A DNA stretch of 64,000 nucleotides. Origin: Macrolepiota albuminosa. Lineage: Eukaryota > Basidiomycota > Agaricomycetes > Agaricales > Agaricaceae. The notes beneath the pieces are model-generated. The model was not told the DNA's origin. It did no database searches and saw nothing but the letters and a program-made list of their open reading frames with translations. Location of the stretch: assembly GCA_027475525.1 (NCBI GenBank), contig JAMWFC010000023.1, positions 234,132 to 298,131 on the forward strand. Reading direction: 5' to 3'. Both the position numbers and the translations under genes were made by a program. Shown here one piece after another: positions 1-11,285 of the stretch. Position 1 is the first letter of the stretch; each line of letters begins with the position of its first letter.

Positions 1-440
1 AGCTTGACATAGAGGTTGAAAGAACTTTTCAACCGATCTTCATCAATTGGGAACTCATTCTGGGACGATGACCGATGATTTAAGTTATGTAGCAAAACTT
101 TCTGAAGATTTGTCATATATCTCTAAGAGGTCCAGAACTCGATGTTTGCGATCTGTGGTGGCGTAATGGGTCCAGAAGCTTACCATGGGATGATGGTTGG
201 CAGGGCACAAAGGGATGTCATGTAGATGAAAATAAGGCATGCATGGACGACCGACGATGGTGAAGAAGAGAGGTCTATGCTCGTCTACTCACACGGCTAC
301 CTGCTTGACTCGATTCTCATACACTCACCGAAGAAAACGATGTCCAAAATAGCGTTACACTGGGCCAATGTCAAATCATCCCCCAAGGAGCTCGCATGAG
401 TGAAGTTCCTCATTCAACTCAGTCGGTGGTAGAACTCTCC
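1..440. other. No recognisable gene
   Basis: I see no convincing coding region, RNA gene or transposon end here. A short open stretch on the plus strand near 65-165 matches no family I recognise. It could be an exon or UTR of a gene lying to the left of the window. Confidence 0.3.
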
Positions 441-495
441 GATGTCCGCTCCCTGTGTATATCCCTGTTGGAGATGGCTTGCCCCACCAATGGTC

Positions 496-556
496 ACGAG
501 CTATGATTCGTGCCTTCGGCATGAGTTTCATAGCTCGTTGTGGGCTTTGCCCCCAC
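496..556. repeat. Double-hairpin palindromic repeat, copy 1
   Basis: Positions 496-538 form a long stem-loop: ACGAGCTAT at the left pairs with ATAGCTCGT at the right, with an inner TTCGTGCC-TTC-GGCATGA hairpin. A second hairpin follows at 540-556 (GTGGGC, TTT loop, GCCCCCAC). The reverse complement of the pair is found again at 48551-48609, so this is a dispersed element and not a chance palindrome. The open frame running through it on the plus strand (442-783) is therefore unlikely to be a gene. Confidence 0.65.
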
Positions 557-943
557 CACTCAGCCTGTCATATACATCTTGCAAGCCTCCTTTTCTGGAG
601 TATTCACTTTTCGTTCCTCTTATCCTGATTCATTCGATCTTGACTTACATTCTCCTTTCCCTCCTTATTCTCGTTCTTTGCATCACAGACTCCTTTATAT
701 TGACATATGATCCTCTATGTTACGTATATATATTCGATAGAAAGACTTTGTTGTTGTTGGTTTTCAGCATTTATTTTGTGTGATTCCTGACAACTTGTTG
801 AAGGAAACAATGTGTAACTTCGGAACAGCTCATGTTTCATTGTTCTGACGTATGTTTCTTTTTGCATTCCAAAAATTTATTTTGTCTCTGTATTTCAGAA
901 GTGTACACCGGCTTATATGAGTTACATCGTTTCATCGCAGATA

Positions 944-1984
944 CTACATTAGTACCCCTATCATTTCATCCACTACTTCCGTCGTGACGTCCTTCCAACT
1001 GTCAACCGAGACCCCTTCCTCATCTGATACACTCCCGATGCGCTTGACATCAAATCGATGTCCAGCCCAAACTCCTCTATGGACTTTCAATGAACCATGG
1101 CAAAACCAATTCAGGCTTGAAGGCCAGGTCGTTCGAATATAGAGCACGTGTTGAAAACCGATGCCCCATAGCTTGGTCATAGCATCCCCCCGAACATACT
1201 CCTTGGTTGTCAAATTGCGAAAGACCATATTTCCACTGAAGAAGTCAACAGGATCCAGGTCCGTAATAAGAATGAGCCTTTTGAGAAGCCTTTCCATCCC
1301 TTGCAATTCATAAGCATAATGAGGCACTGCGTGAATCAAGAATTCGTGTGTCGAACTTATCGAGCTCATACGTCTCGATGAGATATTATAACGCGGTTTC
1401 TGAACGCTGCGTATTGCATAGAGATGATATTCGTCAAATAATTGTGCGAGACACTCCGTTTCTGAATCCATCAGAATCCCCTTCAGTAGATGGTCTAGCA
1501 CTGTGTGATCACCCAGAGAGATGAGTCGATCACCAGCCCACGAGACAACGATGAAATCTTCAATCAATCTTTCAAGATGGCGCCGTCCAGACTCCCAATA
1601 ACGCTGGCAAGTCACCATGAGACTGATAAGGTCTGAAATATCAAGTATTTTGCCAATGATTGTACCAACAACCTCGTTTGAAAGCTGGTTCAGAAGCCCC
1701 TTTGATAAATTATCATTGGACCTGCCGCAGGAAATTTGAGCAACACTCAAAAAAAGGGAGCAATGCCAGAGGTACACTTACTCTTGTGGAAATGACAAGC
1801 CTTCTGTCCTATTCAAAGGTAGTACCAGAACCCGTTTTTCGTTTTCGTCAGGACTCCATAGAGCTCTCATAACTTGGGTTCCTTTGTCCATAACACTAGA
1901 ATAGGATGCCCCAAACTTGCCGCCAACAGAATTAGGCACATTCACGGAGTTATCAAGGTTGTATAGATCAAGATGTTGGGCCAT
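944..1984 (-). CDS. F-box-like hypothetical protein, two exons
   Basis: A minus-strand gene with exon 1 at 1984-1782 and exon 2 at 1721-944, stop at 944. The 60-bp intron (1781-1722) starts GTAAGT and ends GGCAG, and splicing keeps the frame (about 327 residues). Just after the junction is an F-box-like segment (LSNEVVGTIIGKILDISDL), then SLMVTCQRYWESGRRHLERL. This matches an uncharacterised family common in Agaricomycete genomes. An F-box would suggest a substrate adaptor of an SCF ubiquitin ligase, but that role is inference. The start at 1984 is the first Met of the open frame; a further upstream exon cannot be excluded. No internal stop or frameshift is visible, so this is one of the few genes here that may be intact. 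Confidence 0.6.
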
Positions 1985-2214
1985 GTATATTTCGACCTGG
2001 AAGAAGACGAGAAGAGCGGGGAATTTCTTGAGTCTGACTATTGATCACATGTTGTCTTGCATTTGCTCATGTCTTATCACCCTGTTTCGCTTCGATCCAC
2101 CCCCATTTCGTCCTTGATGTAAGCTGAGCTACGCGCCTTGCCGGCTAGCCCCACCTCGACATCACAATTTGATTGATGTCTAAACTTGGCATATTACCCC
2201 AGTCCGCCAAGTTA

Positions 2215-5138
2215 CAGTCGAGGACAAGCAAACCCTACAACTGAGATTCTGAGAGATTGAGCCGATATATCCTGAAACTTTTAATAGCTCTGAACTCGGA
2301 TTGGCGAAAAACGCCAAAAAGCACTTGTCCGAAGTTTTTCCCACGACTTTTTGGAGTGGCCAAAAATTTCGAGAAATTCTATGTACCTAAAACAGCCTCC
2401 AGATGCATCATCGCAGACCGAGATACTGCTCGGTGACCCTTCTGCCTTTGAACTGCCCATGCTGCAGCCTTTCCTTTCAGACCAAGACGGTAAGCACTCA
2501 TGAATCGCCAAGTTCGGTTAATGAATTTCTTGATGACATCTGTTGGGCATGTATCAAGAGCTTCGAATGCGGCTAACTTGGCATCTTCGAATGTTTTTTT
2601 TGGGTTTTTCTCTGTATCTGTACTTGGCCCATCCCCAGTACTGAAAGATTGAGTTCAGATTATGACGATAAAGGTGGGGACTTACCATCTCAATCGGATT
2701 CAATTCACAGTGAAATTTAGGGAGAAAAATGCACTCATGTCTGGCATTCTTGATGACTGTCTCAAGCATTGACACTTGATTGACAAAATCATCCTGCTTG
2801 CTGAGCAAACGTGCCATGCAGCATTTGTCATTGGTCCATGGGCAAACTGGTGAGCACTTCACATGCATTCCAGTCACATCAAATCCACGCTCAGACAAAG
2901 TTTGCTGAAGACCTTTTGCCTCTCCACTGTCAGTTATCATTGATTGAGGCTTTCCACGGTATTCAGGGTATGGATTAGTCATTGGAATGACTGTATCGTG
3001 CTGTTTTTGTTGTTTTCCACCATTTTTTTTTTGTTCATTTCGAAGGTTTTCAATGCATCGGGTGGCAGGGAAGCATGAGCAGAGGACTGGTCAAAGATGA
3101 ACAATGCCTGGCATCCAGGGTGAGCCTTTTCAAAGATGGGAATGGCACTTTCTTTGACTTGTTTGATGAGCTGATCACAGTCCCACCATGGATTGCCATT
3201 GGAACCTGGGTAGATTACTTTACATGCCTCTTGTATAATGTTACCATCTTTGTCCCTGACCACAAGCCTACCATTATGTTCATTGATAAAGTCAGAGATG
3301 TGTATCAGGTGACCACGGCCTTTTTTCATTAAAATTTGTTCTCCTTCTTGCATCCTTCAAAAAGTTCATGAATTAATGTCGAACAATGAAGAGTTTTTTT
3401 GGTCTTACCTGGCAGACTTCTTAAAGTCATTTGCTTGGCAACATGTTTTATCTTGCCATTGAGGCATCAAGACTCATTCACCAGGCTGCAATTCAGGCTC
3501 AACACGGTGAAGATCTGGACCTTCAAAACGTATCATCCGCTGTTTTAACTCTTGCATTTTGGGGAGAAACACCTCTTCACGCTCATGTCCATCCATATAG
3601 ACACCTTGAACAACAAGCCTCCAACCGAGTTTGACTAGCCATTGTTGAGCTGTATGCTCACAAAGTGGCTTCTTCATAACAATATTGAGTGCTGGAAGGA
3701 TTGTTGTGTTCAATCCTTTGGCAAAGTGCTGAGGTGTGACAGAACCAATTTGCTGCTCTGTTAACCATCTACGTGCTGCCATCTTTACCTGTTCATCCTT
3801 TAACAAAGATTGAGCATTTTTGCTACCACCAGGCTGCTCTTTTGGAAGCTGTTCAAATGTCTGGTAGTGATGTGCAAGAGCACGAATATGACGTGCATAG
3901 TAATCAGGCTTAGCTCCATCATGCCATTGAGTTGCAACATCTAGACTTGCCGGTATCCACTTCCAACCTTTCAAGAGTAAGGTTGAAAAGTTTTGCAAGA
4001 GTATTAGCTGATAAGTCTGGGTCAGCGTCAAAGTTTTCCAGTTTTTCTTGAGATCTTGTTTGATTTGTTCTCTCAACTCTTTCCATCCTTGAATCTCCCT
4101 ATTCAGCCGCCTCTCTACAAGCCCTCCAACTTCTTCTTCCCATGGTTCCGCATTATCATCAGCTTCTGCAACAATGCCTTGAATCTCATCCTCATCATTA
4201 TGGTATCTTTTGGATAGTTCTGTTGTCATTTCACTTGATGTGGCAAGTGTGTCTATACTCTGATTGTTGAATTCAAGAGGTGGAGGAGTGATTGATTCAG
4301 TGCGCACTATTACAGAAAATTCTGGCTGTTTTGGCTTGACCGTGACAAAACCATTGAGATTGCTCTGCTTCGCAATAGCATCACAATAGCGACGACGTGT
4401 GCGTGCACTTATACTTCTGACATCTGGTCCCTTCTTGTACTCTTTTGGACATCCTGATAATTTTACACAAGTTTTTTTATTGACATCTTTACTGACAAAC
4501 CTTTATTATTACTCTTTTTCTTTGCTCTTAATTTTGCTGGAACCCAGTCCTCATCACATGGATTATTGCCATTATTAATAGCCATGTGGATTAGTCTGAT
4601 AAGACCTCCTTCATCTTCTGCCTGTATGTCTGCATTATTCCACTCTTCAATGTCCTCAGCCTGATCATCAAATTCATCCTCATGCTGAAAATTGACTTTT
4701 AGACTGTCATGCAATGTATGTGGCTCCCAGTTTTCACTTTCAGCCTCGGACAATGTGTCAGATATTTGATTGACTTTACCAGCAGGTAGAAAAAGATGGA
4801 GGTTGTTGACTTTCCAGTATCCTGGCCTTTTCACCAGAACATTCATTTTTTGTTGTCACAATCATTGTCTGGACCCTAATAATTCAACTTGGAATAGATA
4901 TCGTTAAGGAAAAAGAGTCGATTCCTGTATTTTTTGTGATTTTACCTAATATTTTTGGGGGGTGGCCAAATTTTGGGAGTCCCAAAACTCAAACTATGAT
5001 TGAGCAAAATGTGCTCGATAATTTCAAGTCAACTGGGTCTAAATAGTCTATTCCGATGGTTTTTCTGACTTTCTTATTATTGTGGTTGGTTTCTGATGGG
5101 GGTCCAGATGTTTTGTCGAGTTTGCTTGTCCTCGACTG
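2215..5138 (-). mobile_element. DDE DNA transposon with 19-bp TIRs and TA duplication
   Basis: A complete 2924-bp element. The left end at 2215-2233 reads cagtcgaggacaagcaaac and its exact reverse complement is at 5120-5138. Both ends are flanked by TA (2213-2214 and 5139-5140), the target duplication of the Tc1/mariner/IS630 superfamily. The only gene inside is the transposase-like gene on the minus strand. The ends are perfect while the gene is broken, so the element is not old but is probably no longer autonomous. Confidence 0.88.
2379..4846 (-). pseudogene. DDE transposase of a basidiomycete family, broken
   Basis: Minus-strand transposase with introns. The N-terminal part (4846-4463) is acidic. 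The catalytic part runs from 4307 to a stop at 2379. Seen in order: PQWQDKT with the putative first Asp, FIFDQSSAH with the second Asp, and PKFHCELNPIEM with the Glu. These match the DDE endonuclease-like proteins frequent in Agaricomycetes. One intron interrupts NPIEM/YWGWAKYRYRE (GTAAGTCCC...TTTCAG, near 2640-2690) and another lies near 3355-3412. Two lesions are visible: an in-frame TGA at 3474-3476, where the family continues into the first Asp motif, and a one-base shift in a poly-A run near 3025-3035 that separates the reading frames 3353-2979 and 2982-2554. Homopolymer sequencing error could explain the second lesion but not the first. Confidence 0.75.
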
Positions 5139-6052
5139 TACAGCACCTGTAGCTACCACATACTTACCACACCAAATTAGGCATGGAATTTAGTCATATT
5201 CCACCCCTAATTTGGTGTGCTTTTCCTAGTTTTCCCTTCCTGCAATAATACAAGTGCTATTTCAGACTTCAAATTTGAGAATATTCTCCACTGTGGTCTG
5301 TGGTGCCAAGCCATTCAGGCACATTGTCAGCAGCCATCAAAGCAACAATCAAACATCATGGACATTGTTTGGCAATGCCCGGAAATAACGCCAACTATTG
5401 ATCCCGCCCCTTTGCTCATTGTGTCCAACAATGAGCCCACTCCCCTCTTCAAAATTTATTGAAAATTCTCGGAAAAATTCCAGAAAATATTTACACTTGT
5501 ATAGACCATGTTTATCAAAAGTAATAATAAGAACATTGTTCAGTGACACCTAGAAATAACACTGACCATTAATTCCACCCCTTGCTCATTGTGTCTGACA
5601 ATGAGCTCACTCCTCTTTGAAGTGCATCGGAAACCATCTGAAAAAGGCAAATGCCATGCCTAATCTGGCATGCTTTCCTTCATTCTATTTCTTACAAAAA
5701 TATAGGCTTCATTTCAGACATGAATTTCTGTCAGCCGCCATCAAACATTGTGGACATGATGATGTGTCAGACTGTTGATCCTACCCTTGCTTATTGTGGG
5801 ACATGATGAGCTCACTCTCCTCTTCAAAATTCATCAGAAATTCTTAAAAAAATGTGGGGTTTTGTTTAAATTATAGACTACTTATCATGATAATATTATG
5901 AAGAAATTCATGACATTTGTATGGTAAAAGGTACATTATAGGTGCATGTGAGCATGCCGAAAGAAAAATTTAAACATGCAAATAGCAACAAAAATGTGAA
6001 AGACAATTTATTTGAGGGAATGTAGGGAAAGAGTTATCAATGGAGTGGCTGC
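5139..6052. repeat. Intergenic region with diverged repeats
   Basis: No gene seen. A motif of about 75 bp (a 'ttgctcattgtg...caatgagc(c/t)cactc' core followed by cttcaaaatt(t/c)at) recurs three times near 5397, 5573 and 5774, all direct, spaced about 180-200 bp and strongly diverged. A palindromic pair (caccaaattagg / cctaatttggtg) sits at 5169-5220. This looks like an old tandem or foldback repeat. Confidence 0.4.
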
Positions 6053-8084
6053 TCATAGTTGCTGCCCATCTTCTTCAGGTCCATCATGGTTGTCTTCAGG
6101 CTGCATTTCATTGTCATCATCAATCAACTCAACACTCTTGTACATGGGTCTTGGCAGCAGCTTTGACATCTTCCTCTTCTTGGATTGCAGCTCCTTCTCT
6201 TTTGTTTGGCACTTGCCCTTGTTCAAATGTTTCTTCCTCTTCTTTCCAATTGCCACCCCTTTGTCAGGGGACTCCTCATTTCTTCCTTCTTTTACTCCTT
6301 ATTCCTTCACTCTCCTTTCATTTATTTTCTTATTTCTTCTATCATTCTCTTATTTTACTGTTTCTATTCTCTCAACACTATCTGTTAGTATGATTCTCGG
6401 CCTTTGAGGTGCTCTGGTCCTTTAGCTATTATTCAGACAAGTGTGGGCCCTTCAGCACTGCTTTCAGGCTGCTTATATAAGCTGGAGTTTGCCTTCTGAC
6501 TTCCAAAGTCCGAAGTTTTCCTGCCTTGTTTGCATAGTTGTTTGATTGGTCAATTTTTGAGTTTTTAAGGTTTTGTTGTACTGTACAGTTGTTTCCCATG
6601 CTTCAGAAGCCCCAGAAGCATCCAACCTGGCATAGGGAATCCTTAGACTTGTTCTCTTTGGATCTCCCTCTGCCAGGTAAGTAGTTATTATAATATTGTC
6701 AGTACATACTCTAATACACTTTGGATCTCCCTCTTTCAGCTGTTGAGCCACAGCCTCTAGAGGTCGCCCTTACACCCTTGACCATGCACTTCTGTAAGTT
6801 TTTTCTCATGCTTCCTCTGTTCCTCAGCTGTGAGAAGTGCTCATTTACAATCACCATCTTTTAGTATGGAATGCAAAAGTTGGATGTCATTGATTGTGGA
6901 AATGTTTGAAAGGCTGTCAAATAGTATTCTTGAGGGCTAGCGTATGAGATGGACATGGTATTTTTTGACAATAGCTTTATCATAGTTCATATACTTTATT
7001 TTAATGCTCTTATCAACAAGAATTGTGCCTGCAAACTAATCAGCTTGGAATGATAAATAAAAGGTATCCAGCACTCATGCAATCTGTCAAGAATGAGGCC
7101 TGTACATTCCACACACATTGAAGGCAGAGTATCTGGCTTTATCACACCTACAGTTTGGGGTTAAAGCATAATTCATAAATAAGCATGTATGAGACTTACC
7201 TCAACTTTCAAGGCAGGCATACATTTCAAACTTTGCTAGTACATCTGCATAATCCAGTTTAAGCACCTCCAGAAAAAAATTCATAACTGTACTATCAGAT
7301 GTTGTAGTGAACATAGTAGTGCTGTCTTCAGCATAGCCACAAGAGAAGAACATAAAGGAATGCATGCCTGTGCAAAGAAAAAGGTTCTTTATCTGCATTA
7401 CTTGTCAGTTACTAGAATATTTGCATCAAAAGCATGAAAACTTACCTCCATAGTGATTGTCTTGATATTTTGGTGAGCATCAATAGCACAGGCATGGTTG
7501 CTATAGTATGAATCTTGCAATCTAAGTGCACAGTATTCAATGAGGTCATCAATTAGCTCTTTCTTGCATTCTGTGCTCATCACCAATTGGTCCAATTCTG
7601 GGTCAGCATTGATACAATTTTGAATGTCCTTGAGTTTCAACCTGTCACCATGCTCCTGATCTAATGATGTGGATGAATTAGATTATGCTACAGAATAGAG
7701 CAAAGAAGACCTACTGCTATTGATTTCTTTTGATTTGAAATGTAGAATCATGTTTGCAAGCAACAGACATTGTGTTAGGGCATAGTTAGACACATGATTT
7801 ATCATGTTTTTGATATGCTTCTTGTCTACTAAATGTTGCTGGGCCAGAGTATTGATAAATGCATTTTGCTCTTTGAGGTACTTAGCAACTGCCACTTGAA
7901 CTGTCTCAAGGCTGGCCCCTGTGTTTTTTTTTTTGAGAATATTGTAAGTGCCTATTGACATGTCTGATTGCAAGGCAAACTTGGTTGAATGGATGCATGG
8001 AGGTTGGATAGGACAATCTGGATTATGCATAGCCCAACTAGTAGCCTTGAGATCATTGCTAGAATCCATTGCACTAGATATCAA
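6053..8084 (-). pseudogene. Lysine-rich unnamed Agaricomycete family, split by a solo LTR
   Basis: Three minus-strand blocks fit one unnamed family known to me only from mushroom-forming fungi. Block 1 (8084-7683) is the N-terminal part. Block 2 (7640-7200) contains KKELIDDLIEY and, after an apparent intron, GMHSFMFFSCGYAEDS. Block 3 (about 6900-6775 and 6261-6053) is the lysine-rich tail ending in an acidic DDDNEMQPED segment. A solo LTR (6262-6774) with a CCCTT duplication separates the halves of block 3. Reading across the insertion with one copy of the duplication keeps the frame (HGQGVAIGKKRKK). Function unknown. The gene is disrupted and probably dead. Confidence 0.5.
6262..6774 (-). 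mobile_element. Solo LTR, family A (TGTAAGGG...CCTGACA)
   Basis: 513 bp, 5'-TG...CA-3' in minus orientation, flanked by perfect 5-bp duplications (ccctt at 6257-6261 and 6775-6779). It shares with the other family A copies two GGCAGAGGGAGATCCAAAG-like repeats in its U3 part and a TATATAAG box near 6475. No internal element is present, so it is a product of LTR-LTR recombination. It interrupts the lysine-rich gene. Confidence 0.88.
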
Positions 8085-8094
8085 GCTCCAAGTC

Positions 8095-8605
8095 TAGTAT
8101 ACAAATTGTTGACAAATATTCATGAGAAGTTGTTGTGTCCATGTGAGCTATCCAGCTTTCACATAAGTAATTGTTGAAACTCTCATCTTTTTCTCTCTCT
8201 GCTCCTCTACTCCATACTGCTGGGCACTCCATGGCTGGAATGCATGTACCTGCAGCTCCAGGTATGTTCTTTGCTCTACCTTTAATCATATTCTTATGAC
8301 TTAGCCAGGCTCTTCTGCTGAAGGAGTGTGTGCCCTGACTAGACACAGTAAGTCAGCCTTTTCAAGTCTAGTTACACAGAGTTTGACAAATATTCATGTT
8401 GTGTCCATGTGAGCTATTCAGCTTTCATGTGAGTGATTATTGAAACTCATCTTCTTCTCTCTCCACTCCTCTACCCCATACTGCTGGGCACTCCATGTTA
8501 CAATGCACATATCTGCAGCTCCAGGTATGTTCTCTGCTTTACCTTTAATTTATATTCTTATGACCCAGCCAGGCTCTTCTGCTCAAGGAGTACATGCCTC
8601 AACTA
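8095..8605. repeat. Diverged tandem duplication, about 250-300 bp unit
   Basis: The stretch 8110-8345 (tgttgtgtccatgtgagcta ... gctccaggtatgttctttgc ... cttctgctgaaggag) is repeated at 8398-8605 with many substitutions and small indels. Divergence is far higher than for the 77-bp duplications elsewhere, so this one is real and old. It covers the probable upstream or N-terminal end of the lysine-rich family gene. Confidence 0.6.
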
Positions 8606-9006
8606 AATACAGTAGATCAACCTTTTCTGGCCCCCTTCTACATTACTTACAAGATGTAGCAGCTGTGGCCTCTCAGACCAGGAGCAAGAGTGTCAACAAT
8701 CTCAACCTCAACAACTCAAAAATTAACAATGCATTTGAATGAGTGAAGGAGGATCATCTACATGGTAGGCCTGATGTTTTTGAACCAGATGTCCCAAGCT
8801 TGTGCAAAAAAGTAGCATATGTAATATTTCATGGGAGCAAGGTAGGCCTTTTTAAGACATGGTAAGTTATTTATTTATTGTTGAATTTTATCCTTGTCTA
8901 TAGCTTTTACAGGCCAGCTGCTGCAAACCAGGTTGAGGGCCTTCCAGGTAGCAGGAAGTGCTGGTATCAAGGCTTTTATATGCATGAAGCTACTGTACAG
9001 GCATGG
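8606..9006. other. No clear gene; possible exon of the 10.2-kb frame
   Basis: Frames on the plus strand near 8640-8740 and 8910-9006 stay open for short stretches but match nothing I recognise. They may belong with the plus-strand frame at 10174-10632, from which they are separated by the old LTR. Confidence 0.25.
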
Positions 9007-9969
9007 TGATGATGCCCAAAAGTAGATCAGTAGCAGATACGGTTTACAGCTACTGACCTGTATAAAAATGCATTGGGTGTGCTAAGATTGAGGGAGTCCT
9101 GGGCAGTTCCCAGAGAACAAGTTGAAAAATGAGTTAAATGGCAAGATTTGGTGGGGGTCAGTAACAAAAGTTGGCAAGGAGATGCAGCAAGGGATGCGCC
9201 AATGACAAAGTGCACCTAAAGGATAAAAGGAGACAAATATAAGTAAGTGCAGCAGAGGACACAGTAAGAAAACTAAAGGCTTAGTAACAACTAAGCTGTG
9301 TGATGTCTGCTGTAGGTGCAAGGTGTGTAAGTTTCATAAACATAACTGTGGCAAGCAGGCTAAGAGCGTTTAGACAATTGGCAAGTATGAACTTAGTCAG
9401 CTCAAAAGAAATCTGAACTGTAGGGTGAACTGAGAGGTGTAAACGGGGTACTCTGTTCTCTAACTAGTGATAATGGTAAATATTTATAGTAAAATGAGTT
9501 TACCATTGCTAAGTAACTAAGCATTGCCAAGAAGTGGTGAATTGAAAAGAATGTAAGTAGTTGCTGTGCATTAAACTAAATACTAAGAAAGTTAACAAGA
9601 ATACTGTCTGTCCAAGTAACAAAAAGGTGCTGAGCAGTGCCAGGTGCCAAGATGAAACACCAGGCTGTCAGTCATGAGGAAATACCATCATTTCTACTTG
9701 TAAGCGCTGCTGCTGGCTAGCAATACCACATGTTGCCTGAGTGATGCCATCTGTCAATGCTTGCCAACAGCATGATGCCTGCTGTTACTTGTCATTCCAG
9801 CTACCATTAGTGCTATCACTGATCAGGTATGCTGCTTGCCATGTGTGGCTGTCAGGAATGGCTTAAAATGGATAAATTGCATGCACCAAGTTTGAAATAA
9901 GTGTGGCAAGGTGTCCAGAGCTGGTGCTGAGCCTGCCATTGATGCACCTAGCTTGTGTGGGTCCTATCA
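9007..9969 (-). mobile_element. Old solo LTR of the Gypsy family B, CpG-depleted
   Basis: 963 bp, alignable end to end with the LTRs at 19496-20442 and 29980-31003: it begins tgatgatgccc and ends gtgggtcctatca. Almost every CpG of the young copies is TpG or CpA here, for example gcgttgggcgcgc becomes gcattgggtgtgc. The flanks atgg (9003-9006) and atag (9970-9973) are a 4-bp duplication with one G-to-A change. This is an aged member of the same family. Confidence 0.8.
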
Positions 9970-10173
9970 ATAGAAGCATGCAGTTGCTAATAAACTGGTA
10001 ACTGTTGTTGGAAAATCTCTGACAACAGTCCCATCTATCTTAGACTTTCCTTCCTCCTCTTCAAGACATTGCCACACACTGGTCTTCTTTAAGAAGTTCT
10101 ACAAGCAGCCTTTGTCTGGTGAATCCTCTAGAATTCATCCTGAACATAATTAATCTCAGCACACCAATCTCCA

Positions 10174-10632
10174 GTGCCAGTCTTCAATGATGAGGACATG
10201 TTTTTGTTTGACAACTCTTTCTCCAAGCACCTGCAGCCAAGCCCCTACAGAAGCTCATCCAAACAGTCATTATACAAAAATTCTCCTCAGTCCACTGCCT
10301 CCAAACATCACCAAGCCAAAGGCTACTCAACCTCTGCACATACAAAATGTTGGCCTCAGACTTTAGTCTCAGATGATGAGGATATGTTTCTGTTAGATGA
10401 CCCTCATTTAAAGCATGCACCACCCCCATCTCCTGACCCATCATCTAACAAACTTGAACCTTTGCCTTCTATTTCTGTGCCTCACAGCCTTCCTGTTTTT
10501 AAAACAGCTTTTTTGCATTTCAAGACTGGACTGTTGTCCACTATGCTCTTTGCTAAGACAGCAATGACTAATGAAGACTGCTATTGGATAGTTGTTCAGG
10601 AGGCTATGCCTGGCATTTATAAGGAATGGTAG
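10174..10632 (+). pseudogene. Unrecognised frame with two DEDMFL motifs
   Basis: An open plus-strand frame of about 150 residues, Ser/Pro/His-rich. It carries an internal repeat: DEDMFLFDN near residue 6 and DEDMFLLDD near residue 68. It ends in GIYKEW, followed by a plausible intron (GTAGGC...TGTTAG, about 10629-10687) and further open sequence to about 10775, where a Tc1 fragment begins. WIVVQEAMPGIYKEW faintly resembles the RNase H1 N-terminal/viroplasmin-like pattern (YVVxxGxxPGIYxxW); I hold this only weakly. Probably a truncated host gene. Confidence 0.3.
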
Positions 10633-10775
10633 GCACTTCATTTTATTGTATTTTCCTGCTGACCTTATTTTACTTGCCTGTTGTTAGAGCTTCTGCAACA
10701 AAAGCCATTGGTAGACATCCAGATCCCTTTGTTTATCGAGCAACAGACTTGGCAGGCATGGCAATTATCTTCACA

Positions 10776-11280
10776 TGTCTAGAATGGTTTTTCTTGTCCA
10801 CTTCCAACTCTGTACTGATTCTCCCAATAGTAGACCTCCCTAGATCAGTTTAAGCCTCAATCTGGTGCAGAGAATACCCTTCAGCAAGAAGAGAAGCAAG
10901 CAGAAGGAGTAACTTTCATGATGGTGGTTAAAGACCAAGATGTGGTTCAACTCAGCTTGAACTACTCCCAAATATATCAAAACATAGTCACATGACTTTG
11001 TTAATATTCCCACATGCAACTTACTCTTTATTTCTGAGTAAAATAGGGACAAACCTGCAAAGTTAAAGATACTCAAAAAAGTATTCCAATGAGTAAATAT
11101 TTTAGAATGGCCATTACTCCATCAGTTTTGATCCAAATTACATAATGCTAGATGAGATCTATAGCTACAATGCCTTAGTATTTTACATGATTTATTTAAA
11201 ATTTTAGGTACTTCCATTCCTACATACCAATGCCATCTTTCAAAAACTATGAAACATTGGAACACTTTTTTGAGCCACTG
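10776..11280 (-). mobile_element. Tc1-like element fragment (5' end, transposase HTH)
   Basis: The right edge ends gagccactg followed by TA (11281-11282), and 11020-11280 matches Tc1 terminal repeat sequence also seen near 17180-17370 and 52215-52560. Inside, the minus strand encodes a degenerate helix-turn-helix start (AEGYSLHQIEA-like) matching the element at 48.6-52.6 kb. The 3' part is missing. It sits in the reverse-transcriptase part of the Copia element. Confidence 0.65.
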
Positions 11281-11285
11281 TAGGT

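Noticed and set aside
442..783. A 113-codon plus-strand open frame with hydrophobic sequence
   Set aside because: Its first part runs through the dispersed double hairpin found again at 48.55 kb, and the rest is T-rich low complexity.
6012..6407. Overlapping plus-strand open frames rich in Ser, Phe and Leu
   Set aside because: They are the antisense of the lysine-rich gene tail and of the family A solo LTR.
8095..8605. Another 77-bp type assembly duplication
   Set aside because: The unit is over 200 bp and strongly diverged, so it is an old genuine duplication.
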